DNA of 64,000 nt from Cinclus cinclus (lineage: Eukaryota; Chordata; Aves; Passeriformes; Cinclidae). A model generated the notes under the pieces. The model did not search any database. It saw only the letters and a list, made by a program, of their open reading frames with translations, and was not told the origin of the DNA. This document shows, piece after piece, positions 42,609 to 54,600 of this stretch (the first letter of the stretch is position 1; each line of letters begins with the position of its first letter). Location: assembly GCF_963662255.1 (NCBI RefSeq), contig NC_085081.1, positions 682,001-746,000 of the forward strand, given 5' to 3'. The position numbers and the translations under genes are program-made.

Positions 42609-45600
42609 ATGTCGGCTCCGGGAGCGGACCCCTGGGATTTGGGGGTGATCGGGGGCTACTTCCTGCTCGTCATGGCCGTGGGGATCTGGGTAAGGACGGA
42701 GAAACCCCCTCCCCAAAAAATGGAATCCAACCCAAACGGAGACAAATGGAAACCAGAAATCCCCGAAAAATCCCCAAAAAATTCAACCCTAAAAAAAAAA
42801 CAATCCCAAAATCTGGGAAATCCTACCCCGGAAAAATCCAAAAAAATTCAACCTAAAAAAATCCCAAAATCTGGAAAATTCTACCCCGAAAATTCCTGGA
42901 AATCTGGGAAATCCTACCCTGGAAAAAATCCCAAAAAATTCAACCTAAAAAATCCCAAAATCTGGGAAATACTACCCCGAAAATTCCTGGAAATCTGGGA
43001 AATTCTATCCTGAAAAATCCTGGAAATTCTACCTAAAAATGCTGGAAATTCTACCCCGAAAAATCCTGGAAATTCAACCTAAAAATCCCAAAATGTGGAA
43101 AATTCTACCCCAAAAAATCCTGGAAATTCAACCTAAAAATCCTGGAAATTCAACCGAAAAATCCCGCAAAATTCAACCTAAAAATCCCAAAATCTGGAAA
43201 ATTCTACCCAAAAAATCCTGGAAATCTGGGAAATCCTTCCCCGGAAAAATCCCACAAAATTCAACCTAAAAATCCCAAAATCTGGAAAATTCTACCCCGA
43301 AAAATCCTGGAAATTCAACCTAAAAATCCTGGAAATTCTACCCTGAAAAAATCCTGAAAATCCTGGAAATTCTACCCAAAAAAATCCCGGAAAATCTGGG
43401 AAATTCTACCCAAAAAAATCCTGGAAATTCAACTGCAAAAAAATCCTGAAAATTCTACCCGAAAAATCCTGGAAGTTCTACCCTGGAAAAATCCTGGAAA
43501 ATCCCAAAAAATTTGGGAAATTCTACCCCAAAAAATCCTGAAAATTCTACCCTGAAAAAATCCTGAAAATCCTGGAAATTCTACCCAAAAAAATCCCGTA
43601 AAATCTGGGAAATTCTACCCAAAAAAAATCCCGGAAAATCTGGAAAATTCTACCCAAAAAATTCCAGGAAATTCAACCTAAAAATCCTGGAAATTCAACC
43701 CCGAAAATCCAGAAAATTCAACTTAAAAATCCCAAAATCTGTAAAATTCTACCTGAAAAATCCTGGAAATTCAACCCCGAAAAATCCCGAAAATTCAACC
43801 TAAAAATCCTGAAAACTGAACCTAAAAATCCATACTGGTCCATACTGGTCCATACTGGTCCATACCAGTTTATTCTGGTCCATACTGGTCTGCACTGGTC
43901 TGTACTAGTCTGTACTGGTCTGTACTGGTCCATACTGGCTTATACTGGTCTGTACTGGTCCGTACCGGTCCATACTGGCTTATACTGGTCTGTACTGGTC
44001 CGTACCGGTCCATACTGGTTTATACTGGTCTGTACTGGTCCGTACCGGTCCATACTGGTTTATACCAGTCCATACTGGTCTGTACTGGTTCATACCAGTC
44101 CATACTGGTTTATACCAGTCCATACTGGTCTATACTGGTTCATACTGGTCCATACAGGTCTATACTGGTCTGTACTGGTCCATACTGCTTTATACTCATC
44201 CGTACTGGTCCATACTGGTCCGTACTGATCTGTACTGGCCCATACTGGTCCGTACTGGTCTGTACTGCTCCATACTGGTCCATACGGGTCTGTACTGGTC
44301 CGTACTGATCTGTACTGGTCCATACTGGTCTGTACTGGTCAGTCCATGCGCAGGCGCTCCGGCCGTTCTCTCTCCGGGTATTTCCTGGCCGGACGCAGCA
44401 TGAGCTGGGCCCCGGTGAGTGAGCACTGGTTTATACTGGTTTATACTGGTTTATACTGATTTATACTGGTTATACTGGTTATACTGGTTATACTGGTTTG
44501 TACTGATTTATACTGGTTTATACTGGTTTATACTGGTTTATACTGGTTATACTGGTTTTACTGGGAGGGACTGGGAGGGACTGGGAGAGACTGGTAATAC
44601 TGTTTATACTGGTTATACTGGTTTATACTGGTTTATGCGGGTTATACCGGTTTATACTGGTCCATAGTGGTTTATACTGGTCCATAGTGGTTTAAACTGG
44701 TTTGTACTGGGCCATACTGGGGGAATGAGATGGTCACACAGGGGTCACTCAGGGGTCAAACTGGTTTGTACTGGTTTGTACTGGTTCGTACTGGGGGTCA
44801 TGGGGTCACCTGGGGTCACTTTGGGGTCACCTCTGCTCACTCCTGGGTCACGTGATCACAGTTGGGGGCACCTGGGGGGGGGGTCATTTCCGAGTCACGT
44901 GATCACACCTGGGGTCACATTTGGGGTCACCTGGGGGGGGGGGGTGTCACTCTTGGGTCACGTGATGACCTTTGGGGTCACTTTGGGGTCACCTGTGGTC
45001 ATTTTGGGGTCACATGGTCACATTTTGGGTCACCTGGGGTCACTTGGGGGTCACGTGATCACACTTGGGGTCACCTGGGGTCACTTCGAGTCACGTGATC
45101 ACCTTTGGAGTCAACCGGGGGTCACTTTGGGTCACGTGATCGCATTTGGGGGGGTGGGGTCGTCATTTCCAGGTCACATGATCACATTGGGGGTCACTCC
45201 GGGTCACGTGATCACACTTGGGGTCACTTTGGGGTTGCTTCAGGGTCACCTGTGGTCATTTCGGAGTCACGTGATCACGCTCGGGGGTTACCTGGGGTGA
45301 TGACTACGGGGTCACCTGGGGGGGGGGGGGGGGGGTGTGGGATGTGTCATTTTTGGGTCACATGATCGCACCTGCGATCACCTTCGGGGTCACCTTCGGG
45401 GGTTCATTTCCGGGTCACGTGATCACACCTGCGATCACCTTCAGGGTCACCTGCGGGGGTTCATTTCCGGGTCACGTGATCCCACCTGCGATCACCTTCG
45501 GGGTCACCTGCGGGGGTTCATTTCCGGGTCACGTGATCACACCTGCGATCACCTTCGGGGTCACCTTCGGGGGTTCATTTCCGGGTCACGTGATCACACC

Positions 45601-48600
45601 TGCGATCACCTTCGGGGTCACCTGCGGGGGTTCATTTCCGGGTCACGTGATCATACCTGCGATCACCTTCGGGGTCACCTGCGGGGGTTCATTTCCGGGT
45701 CACGTGATCCCACCTGCGATCACCTTCGGGGTCACCTGCGGGGGTTCATTTCCGGGTCACGTGATCCCACCTGTGATCACCTTCGGGGTCACCTGCGGGG
45801 GTTCATTTCCGGGTCACGTGATCACACCTGCGATCACCTTCGGGGTCACCTGCGGGGGTTCATTTCCGGGTCACGTGATCCCACCTGTGATCACCTTCGG
45901 GGTCACCTGCGGGGGTTCATTTCCGGGTCACGTGATCCCACCTGCGATCACCTTCGGGGTCACCTGCGGGGTTCATTTCCGGGTCACGTGATCACACCTG
46001 CGATCACCTTCGGGGTCACCTTCGGGGGTTCATTTCCGGGTCACGTGATCCCACCTGCGATCACCTTCGGGGTCACCTGGGGGGGTTCATTTCCGGGTCA
46101 CGTGATCTCACCTGCGCCTCCCCGCTGTCCCGCCCAGGTCGGGGCGTCGCTCTTTGCCAGCAACATCGGCTCGGGGCACTTCGTGGGGCTGGCGGGGACG
46201 GGCGCGGCCGGCGGCATCGCCGTGGGAGGCTTCGAGTGGAGCGTGAGTGTCGCGATACGTCGCGATAGCGCACGCGCACAGACCCCACCCCCCCACCCCG
46301 TCCCGGTGGCTCTATCGCGATAGAACGGCGCCCCCCCCCCGCGGCTCTATCGCGATAGAACGGCGCCGCCTGGTAGCTCTATCGCGATATAATGGCGCCC
46401 CCCAGTGGTCCTGTCTTGATAGCGTTACCTTGTCGTGACATGACCACGCCCCTATCGTGATAATGCCACGCCCCTATCGCGATATGACCCCGCCCCTCAC
46501 CCTCCCCCCCCCCCCAGGGCATGTTCATTGTGCTGCTGCTGGGCTGGGTGTTCGTCCCCATTTACCTGAGAGCTGGGGTGAGACTGGGATGGACTGGGAG
46601 GGACTGGGAGGGGACTGGGATGGAACTGGGAGGGGACTGGGATGGACTGGGAGGGTACTGGGAGGGGACTGGGAGGGACTGGGAGGGGACTGGGAGGGAC
46701 TGGGATAGACTGGAAGGGGTCTGGGATGGACGGGGAGGGTACTGGGAGGGAACTGGGAGGGGACTTGGAGGGACTGGGAGGGACTGGGATGGACTGGTAG
46801 GGATTGGGATGGACTGGTAGGGACTGGGAGGGAACTGGGAGGGGACTGGGAGGGACTGGGATGGGACTGAAAGGGACTGGGAGGGACTGGGAGGGGACTG
46901 GGTTGGGACTGGGATGGACTGGGAGGGACTGGCAGGGACTGGGTGGGAGCTGGGAGGGACTGGGAGGGAACTGGGAGGGACTGGGAGGGAACTGGGAATG
47001 GATTTACTGTGAGTGGGCGTGGCCTAAACATGGCTGTCAATATCCTGGAGTTCTCTGGGCGTGGCCTGAGTGGGCGTGGCTTAAATAGATCGGGGTGGTT
47101 CTGGGGGTGGCCCGGGGTGGGCGTGGTCTGAGTGGGCGTGTCCAGGTGAGCACCATGCCCGAGTACCTGGGCCGGCGATTCGGGGGGAGGAGGATCCGGC
47201 TCTACCTGGCCCTGCTGTCCCTGGGGCTCTACATCAGCACCAAGATCTCGGTACTGGGAGCACTGGTTTATACTGGGAGGGGACTGGGAGGGACTGGGAT
47301 GGACTGGGAGGGGATTGGGATAAACTGGGATGGACTGGGAGGGGATTGGGAGTGAAATGGGATGGACTGGGAGGGGATTGGGATAAACTGGGATGGACTG
47401 GGAGGGAATGTGGAGGAACTGGGATGGAACTGGGAGTGAAATGGGATGGACTGGGAGGCACTGGGAGGGGATTAGGATAAACTGGGATGGACTGGGTTAT
47501 ACTGTGTTGGACTGGGAAGGGATTGGGATGGACTGGGATGGACTGGGTTATACTGGGATGGGCTGGGAGGGAACCTGGAGGGACTGGGAGGGGATTGGGA
47601 GGGAACTGGGATAAACTGGGAGAGATTGGGAGGGAACTGGGATAAACTGGGAGGGACTGGGGGGGAACTGGGGTGAGTGGGGAGGAAACCCCAAATTCCA
47701 CAAGGAGCCCCCAGTCCCTCCCAGTATAGACCAGTATAAACCGGTCCATCCCAGTCCCCTCCCAATCCTCTCCCAGTCGATTCCCAATCCCTCCCAGTAC
47801 AAACCACTTCCCTTCCAGTCCCTCCTAATCCCATCCTAGTCCAAACCAGTTTATCCCAGTTCCCTCCCAGTCCATCCCAGTCCATCCCAGTTTATCCCAG
47901 TCACTCCCAGTTCCCTCCCAGCCGCTCCTAGTTCTTTCCAATCCCATCCCAGTCCCTCCCAGTCCATCCCACTTCCCTCCCAATCCCTCCCAGTCCATCC
48001 CAGTCCCCTCCCAGTCCCTCCCAGTACAAACCAGTTCCCCCAGGTGGATATGTACTCGGGGGCTCTGTTCATCCGCGAGGCACTGGGCTGGGACCTGTAC
48101 GGCTCGGTGGGGGCGCTGCTGGGCATCACCGCCCTCTACACCGTCACTGGTTTGTACTGGTTTATACTGGGAGGGACTGGGAATGATACTGAGAGGGACT
48201 GGGAGGGACTGGGAGTGGGCTGGGATGGACTGGGATGTACTGGGAGGGGACTGGGACCTGTACGGCTCGGTGGGGGCGCTGCTGGGCATCACCGCCCTCT
48301 ACACCGTCACTGGTTTGTACTGGTTTATACTGGGAGGGACTGGGAATGATACTGAGAGGGACTGGGAGGGACTGGGAGTGGGCTGGGATGGACTGGGATG
48401 TACTGGGAGGGGACTGGGAGGGACTGGGAGGGGACTGGGAGGAACTGGGAGGGAAATGGGATGGACTGGGATGGGACTGGGAGGTCATTGGGAAGGGATT
48501 GGGAGGGACTGGGAATGATACTGGGATGGACTGGGAGGGACTGGGATAAAGTGGGAGGGGTTGGGAGAGAACTGGGAGGGAGCTCGGATGGACTGGTTTA

Positions 48601-51600
48601 TATTAGGAGGGACTGGTTTATACTGGGAGGGACTGGGAATGATACTGAAAGGGACTGGGATGAACAGGGAGGGGATTTGGAAGGACTGGGAGGGAACTGG
48701 GATGGTCCAGCTTATACTGGGAGGGACTGGGAGGTCATTGGGAAGGGGTTGGGAGGGAACTGGATAAACTGGGAGGGACGGTGTGTGGGCGTGGCTTTTG
48801 GTGTGGTGGGCGTGGCCTAACACTGCCGGGTTTCTGTGGGTGGGGGCCCGACGCGGTGGGCGGGGCCCGACGCGGTGGGCGTGGCCCGACGCGGTGGGCG
48901 TGGCCTGATGCATTGGGCGTGGCCAGGTGGGCTGACGGCGCTGATGTTCGCTGACCTGGTGCAGACCTTGATCATCATCGCGGGAGCCTCGGTGCTGGCC
49001 GGCTACGGTGGGACTGGTTTATACTGGTTTAGACTGGTTTATGCTGGGAGGGGATTGGGAGGGACTGGGAAGCAACACTGTGGTGCCCTGCTGGTCCATG
49101 CTGGTCCATACTGGTTTAAACTGGTCCATGCTGGTCCATACTGGTCCATATTGGTCCATGCTGGTCCATGCTGGTCCATATTGGTCCATACTGCTCCATA
49201 CTGGTTCGTACTGGTCCATACCGGCCCATACTAGTCCATACTGGTTCATACTGGTTCTTACTGGTTCTTACTGGTTCTTACTGGTTCTTACTAGTTTATA
49301 CTGGTCCATACAAGTCTATAGTGGTCCACACTGATTTATCCTGGTCCATACTGGTTTATACCGGCCCATACCAATCCATACTGGTCTGTATCAATCCATA
49401 CTGGTCCATACTGGTTCATACCAGTTTATACCACTCCATATTGATTTATACTGGTCCATACTGGACCATACCAGTTCATACCGGTCCATACTGGTTTATA
49501 CTGATATATACCATGCCATACTGTTTTATACTGGTCCATACTGGTCCACGCTGATTTATACTGGTCCATACTGATCCATACTGGTCCATACTGGTCCATA
49601 TGGGTTTATACTGGTTTATACCAATCCACACTGATTTATACTGGTCCTTACTGTGCCATACTGCTCCATACCGGCCCATACGGATTTATACAGGTTTATA
49701 CTGATCCATACTGGTTTAGACTCGTTTATACTGGTTATACTGGTCTATACTGGTCCATACTGGTTTCTCCCGGCAGCCCTGGGCGCTGTGGGTGGCTATC
49801 AGGGCCTGCAGGAGCGCTACCCGCTGGCCGCGTCCCCCAACGCCTCAGGGCCCTGCGGGCGACCCCGGCCCGACGCCTTCCACCTGCTCAGGGACCCGGA
49901 CACCGGGGACCTGCCCTGGCCTGGACTGGTGCTGGGACTGGGAATCATCTCGGCCTGGTACTGGTGTACCGACCAGGTGGGACTGGGATGCACTGGGAAT
50001 GGACTGGGAGGGACTGGGAGAAGATTGGAAGTAATTGGGAGGTGACGAAAGGGTTAAAAATGGGGGATTATTGGTGTCGGAGGGGATTTCTTGTACTGGT
50101 TTATACTGGGAGGGGTCTGGCAAGGACTGGGAGCGAACTGGGATGGACTGGGAGGGACTGGGAGAAGATTACAGGGGACTGGGACAGGCATTGGTCCGCA
50201 ACTGGGAGCACTGGTCTGTTACTGGGAGCACTGGGCTGGAACTGGGAGCACTGGTCTGGAACTGGGAGCATTGGTCTGTTACTGGGAGCACTGGTCTGTT
50301 ACTGGGAGCACTGGTCTGGAACTGGGAGTACTGGCCTGGAACTGGTCTCTAACTGGTCACACCAGTCTCTAACTGGTCTCTAATTGGCCCCTAACTGGTC
50401 TGTAACTGGTCTGTTACTGGGAGCACTGCTCTGTAACTGGGATCGCTGGTCACACCAGTCCGTAACTGGTCACACCAGTCCCTAATTGGTCTCTAACTGG
50501 GAGAACTGGGACCCCCAGGTGATCGTGCAGCGCTGCCTGGCCGGCCGCTCCCTCACCCACGTCCGTGCCGGCTGCGTCGTCTGCGGCTACCTCAAGGTGC
50601 TGCCCATGTTCCTGATGGTGCTGCCCGGCATGGCCGCCCGTGTCCTCTTCCCGGGTCAGTCACACTGGTTTATACTGGTTTATACTGGTTTACACCGGTT
50701 TATACTGGTTTACGTTCAGTTGAAGGGACTTATCTAAAATGGCTGCCCAAGATGGCGGCACCCATATGAGTTTCCAAGATGGCCACCCAAAATGGCTGCC
50801 CAAAATGGCGGCACCCATATGAGTTTCCAAGATGGCCGCCTAAAATGGCTGCCACAGAATGAATCCAAGATGGCTGCCCAAGATGGCAGCCACCAGAACC
50901 GCCCAAAATGGCAGCACCCAATAGAGTTTTCAAAATGGCGGCCCAAGATGGCGGCGCCCATATGAATTTCCAAGATGGCCGCCCAAAATAGCTGCCACAG
51001 AATGAATCCAAGATGGCTGCCCAAGATGGCAGCCACCAGAACCGCCCAAAATGGCAGCACCCAATAGAGTTTTCAAAATGGCGGCCCAAGATGGCTCTAC
51101 AATACAGACCCCCAGTGGTCTATACTGGTTTAGACTGGTCTATACCGGTTTAGACTGGTTTTTATTGATCCGTACTGGTCCATACCAGTCCATACTGATT
51201 TATACCATTTTATACTGGTTTCTACTGGTCCATACCAGTTTTTACTGGTTTATACTAGTCCATACCAGTCCATAATGATTTATACTGGTTTATACCAGTT
51301 TATACTGGTCCGTATTGGTCCATACTGGTCTATACTGGTCCATACCAGTCCATACTATTTTATACTGGATGATACTGGATTATATTGGTCTATACTGTTC
51401 TGTACTGGTTATACTGATCTGTACTGGTCCATACTGGTTTATACTGGTCCATACCAGTCCATACTGGTCCGTATTGGTTTATACTGCTCCATACTGGTCC
51501 ATATTGGTTCATTCTGGTCCATACCATTCCATACTGTTTTATACTGGATTATAATGGTCCATACTGGTATGTACTGCTCTATACTGGTCCATACTGGTAT

Positions 51601-54600
51601 GTACTGGTCTATACTGGTCCATACTGTTCCTTACTGTTTTATACTGGATTATAATGGTCCATACTGGTATGTACTGGTCTATACTGGTCCATACTGTTCC
51701 TTACTGTTTTATACTGGATTATAATGGTCCATACTGGTATGTACTGGTCTATACTGGTCCATACTGGTATGTACTGCTCTATACTGGTCCATACTGGTAT
51801 GTACTGCTCTATACTGGTCCATACTGTTCCTTACTGTTTTATACTGGATTATAATGGTCCATACTGGTATGTACTGGTCTATACTGGTCCATACTGGTAT
51901 GTACTGGTCTATACTGGTCCATACTGTTCCTTACTGTTTTATACTGGATTATAATGGTCCATACTGGTATGTACTGGTCTATACTGGTCCATACCGTTCC
52001 ATACTGTTTTATACTGGATTATAATGGTCCATACTGGTCCATACTGGTTTATAGTGATCCCCCCTGGTCCATACCAGTCCATACTGTTTTATACTGGTCC
52101 ATACTGGTCCCTAGTGGTCCATACTGGTCCACACTGTTTCATACTGTTTTATACCAGATTATACCGGCCCATACCAGTCTATACTGGTCCATACTGGTTT
52201 ATACTGGTCCTTACAGATGTCGTGGGCTGTGCTGACCCCCAGGGCTGCTCCCGGGCCTGCGGCTCCGCCCTGGGCTGCTCCAACGTGGCGTACCCGAGAC
52301 TGGTGCTGGGCCTGCTGCCCCACGGTGCGTAATTAACCAGTTATTAATGAGTTATTAGTGACTAATGATCGGTTATTAATGAGTTATTAGCGACTAATGA
52401 TCAGTCATTAACGAGTTATTAGCGGTTATTTAAGATTATTAGCCGTTCTTAAGGCGTTATTAGTGATTTATTAGTGGTTATTAGGGTATTATTAGTGATT
52501 TTTGGGAGTTATTAGTGGTTATTAGAGCTAATAATAGCCTAATGATCTTTTATTATTAAATTTTAAATTTATTAAAATTAACGGCGGGGGATTCGTCTTA
52601 TTATTAGGGCTAATAACGGATTATTAGGACTAATAATTGGCTATTCATCTTATTATTAGGGCTAATAGTGACCTATTAGGACTAATAATGAGCTATTAAT
52701 TTTATTATTAGGAGTAATAAAGGGCTATTAATCTTATTATTAGGGCTAATAATTCCTTATTAGGACTAGTAATTGGCTATAAATTTGATTATTAGGTTTA
52801 TTAATGGCTTATTAGGACTGATAACAAACTAATAATTTGATTATTAGGGCTAATAATGACTCATTAAGACTAATAGTGAGATATTAATCTTATTATTAGG
52901 ACTAATAATGGCTTATTAGGACTAATTATGGGCTATTAATTCCTTCATTAGGGCTAATAATTTCTTATTAGGACTAATTATGGGCTATTAAACCTATTAT
53001 TAGGACTAATAATTGCTTGTTAGGACTAATTATGGGCTATTAATTCCTTTATTAGGGCTAGTAGCTGCACATTAGGACTGATCATGGGTTATTAATCCTA
53101 TTATTAGGGCTAATAATTGCTTATTAGGACTAATTATGGGCTATTAAACCTATTATTAGGGCTAATAATTGCTCATTAGGACTAATAATGGGCTATTAAT
53201 TCCTATTATTAGGGCTAATAATTGCTTATTAGGACTAATAACGGGCTATTAATTCCTTTATTAGGGCTAATAATGGCTTATTAGGACTAATTATGTGCTA
53301 TTAATCCTATTATTAGGGCTAATAATTGCTCATTAGGACTAATAATGGACTAATAATTCAAATTTAGGGCTAATAACGGGTTATTAGGGCTAATAACGGG
53401 CTATTAATCCTAATTTTCCCCCTAATAACGCCATTTTTTGGCCGATTACCACCAGGTTTTTTGGCTCGGGGGCGGCCATTAGCGTTAATTATTATTAATG
53501 AATCGTTAATTACCGCCAGGGCTGCGGGGGCTGATGCTGGCCGTGGTGCTGGCCGCGCTGATGTCGTCGCTCGCCTCCATCTTCGCCAGCTCGGGGGCGC
53601 TGTTCACGCTGGACGTGTACCGGAAACTGCGGGGAGGGGCGGGGCCCAGAGAGCTCCTGCTGGCCGGAAGGTGAGGGACACACCTGGGACAGGTGGGGGA
53701 GGAAACACACCTGGGACTGGTGGGGAAGAGGACACACCTGGGACTGGTGGGGGAGGGGCAGGGACACACCTGGGACAGGTGAGGGAGGAGACACACCTGG
53801 GAAAGGTGGGGGAGGGGACACAACTCGGACAGGTGGGGGAGGGGCAAATTTTGAGTCTCCAGGTGACCCCAAGAACTACAAATTTTGGGGTCCAGGTGAA
53901 CAAAAAAAATCCCAAATTTTGGGTTCTGGAGCGCTGGGAGATCCCAAATATTTTTGGGGTGACCTCAGGTGACCTCAGGTGACCTCAGGTGACCCCAAAT
54001 TTTGTCATCCGATGTCCAAGAACCCCAAATTTTGCGGTCCCGGTGACCTCAAAAACCCCAAATTTTGGATTCTGGATCTCTGGGAGGTCCCAAATTTTTT
54101 GGGGTGACCCCAGGTGAGCTCAGGTGGCCTCAGGTGAGCTCAGGTGACCTCAACAATCCCAAATTTGAGGCTCTCAGGTGTCCCAGAACCCCAAATTTTG
54201 AGGTCTCAGGTAACTGAGCTCCCAAATTTTGGGTTCCCGAGCTCCGAACGAGCCGGGATTTTTTGCGGGTGCCCCCAGGTGAGCTCACCTGCCTCACCTG
54301 TCTCACCTGCAGGCTGTGGGTGCTGGCCATGGTGGGGCTGAGCCTGGCCTGGCTGCCGGTGGTGGAGGCGGCGCGCGGGGGGCAGCTCTTCGATTACATG
54401 CAGGCCCTGGCCTCGTACCTGGCCCCGCCCGTGGCCGCCGTCTTCTTCCTGGCCGTGTTCGTGCCGCGCGTCAACGAGCCCGTGAGTGCACACCTGGGCA
54501 CACCTCGGGATACCTGGGGATACCTGGGGATACCTGGGCACACCTGGGGACACCTGGGGATACCTGGGCATACCTGGGGATACCTGGGAACACCTGGGGG

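Noticed and set aside
45335..46323. Open frame of [19 protein letters not shown] repeats
   Set aside because: A 57-bp unit is a multiple of three, so open frames are automatic. SLC5A2 exon 3 lies at the end in normal phase.
52330..53455. Interstitial telomere repeat (TTAGGG-like words)
   Set aside because: The unit is TATTAGGGCTAATAAT with an inverted repeat, not tandem TTAGGG.
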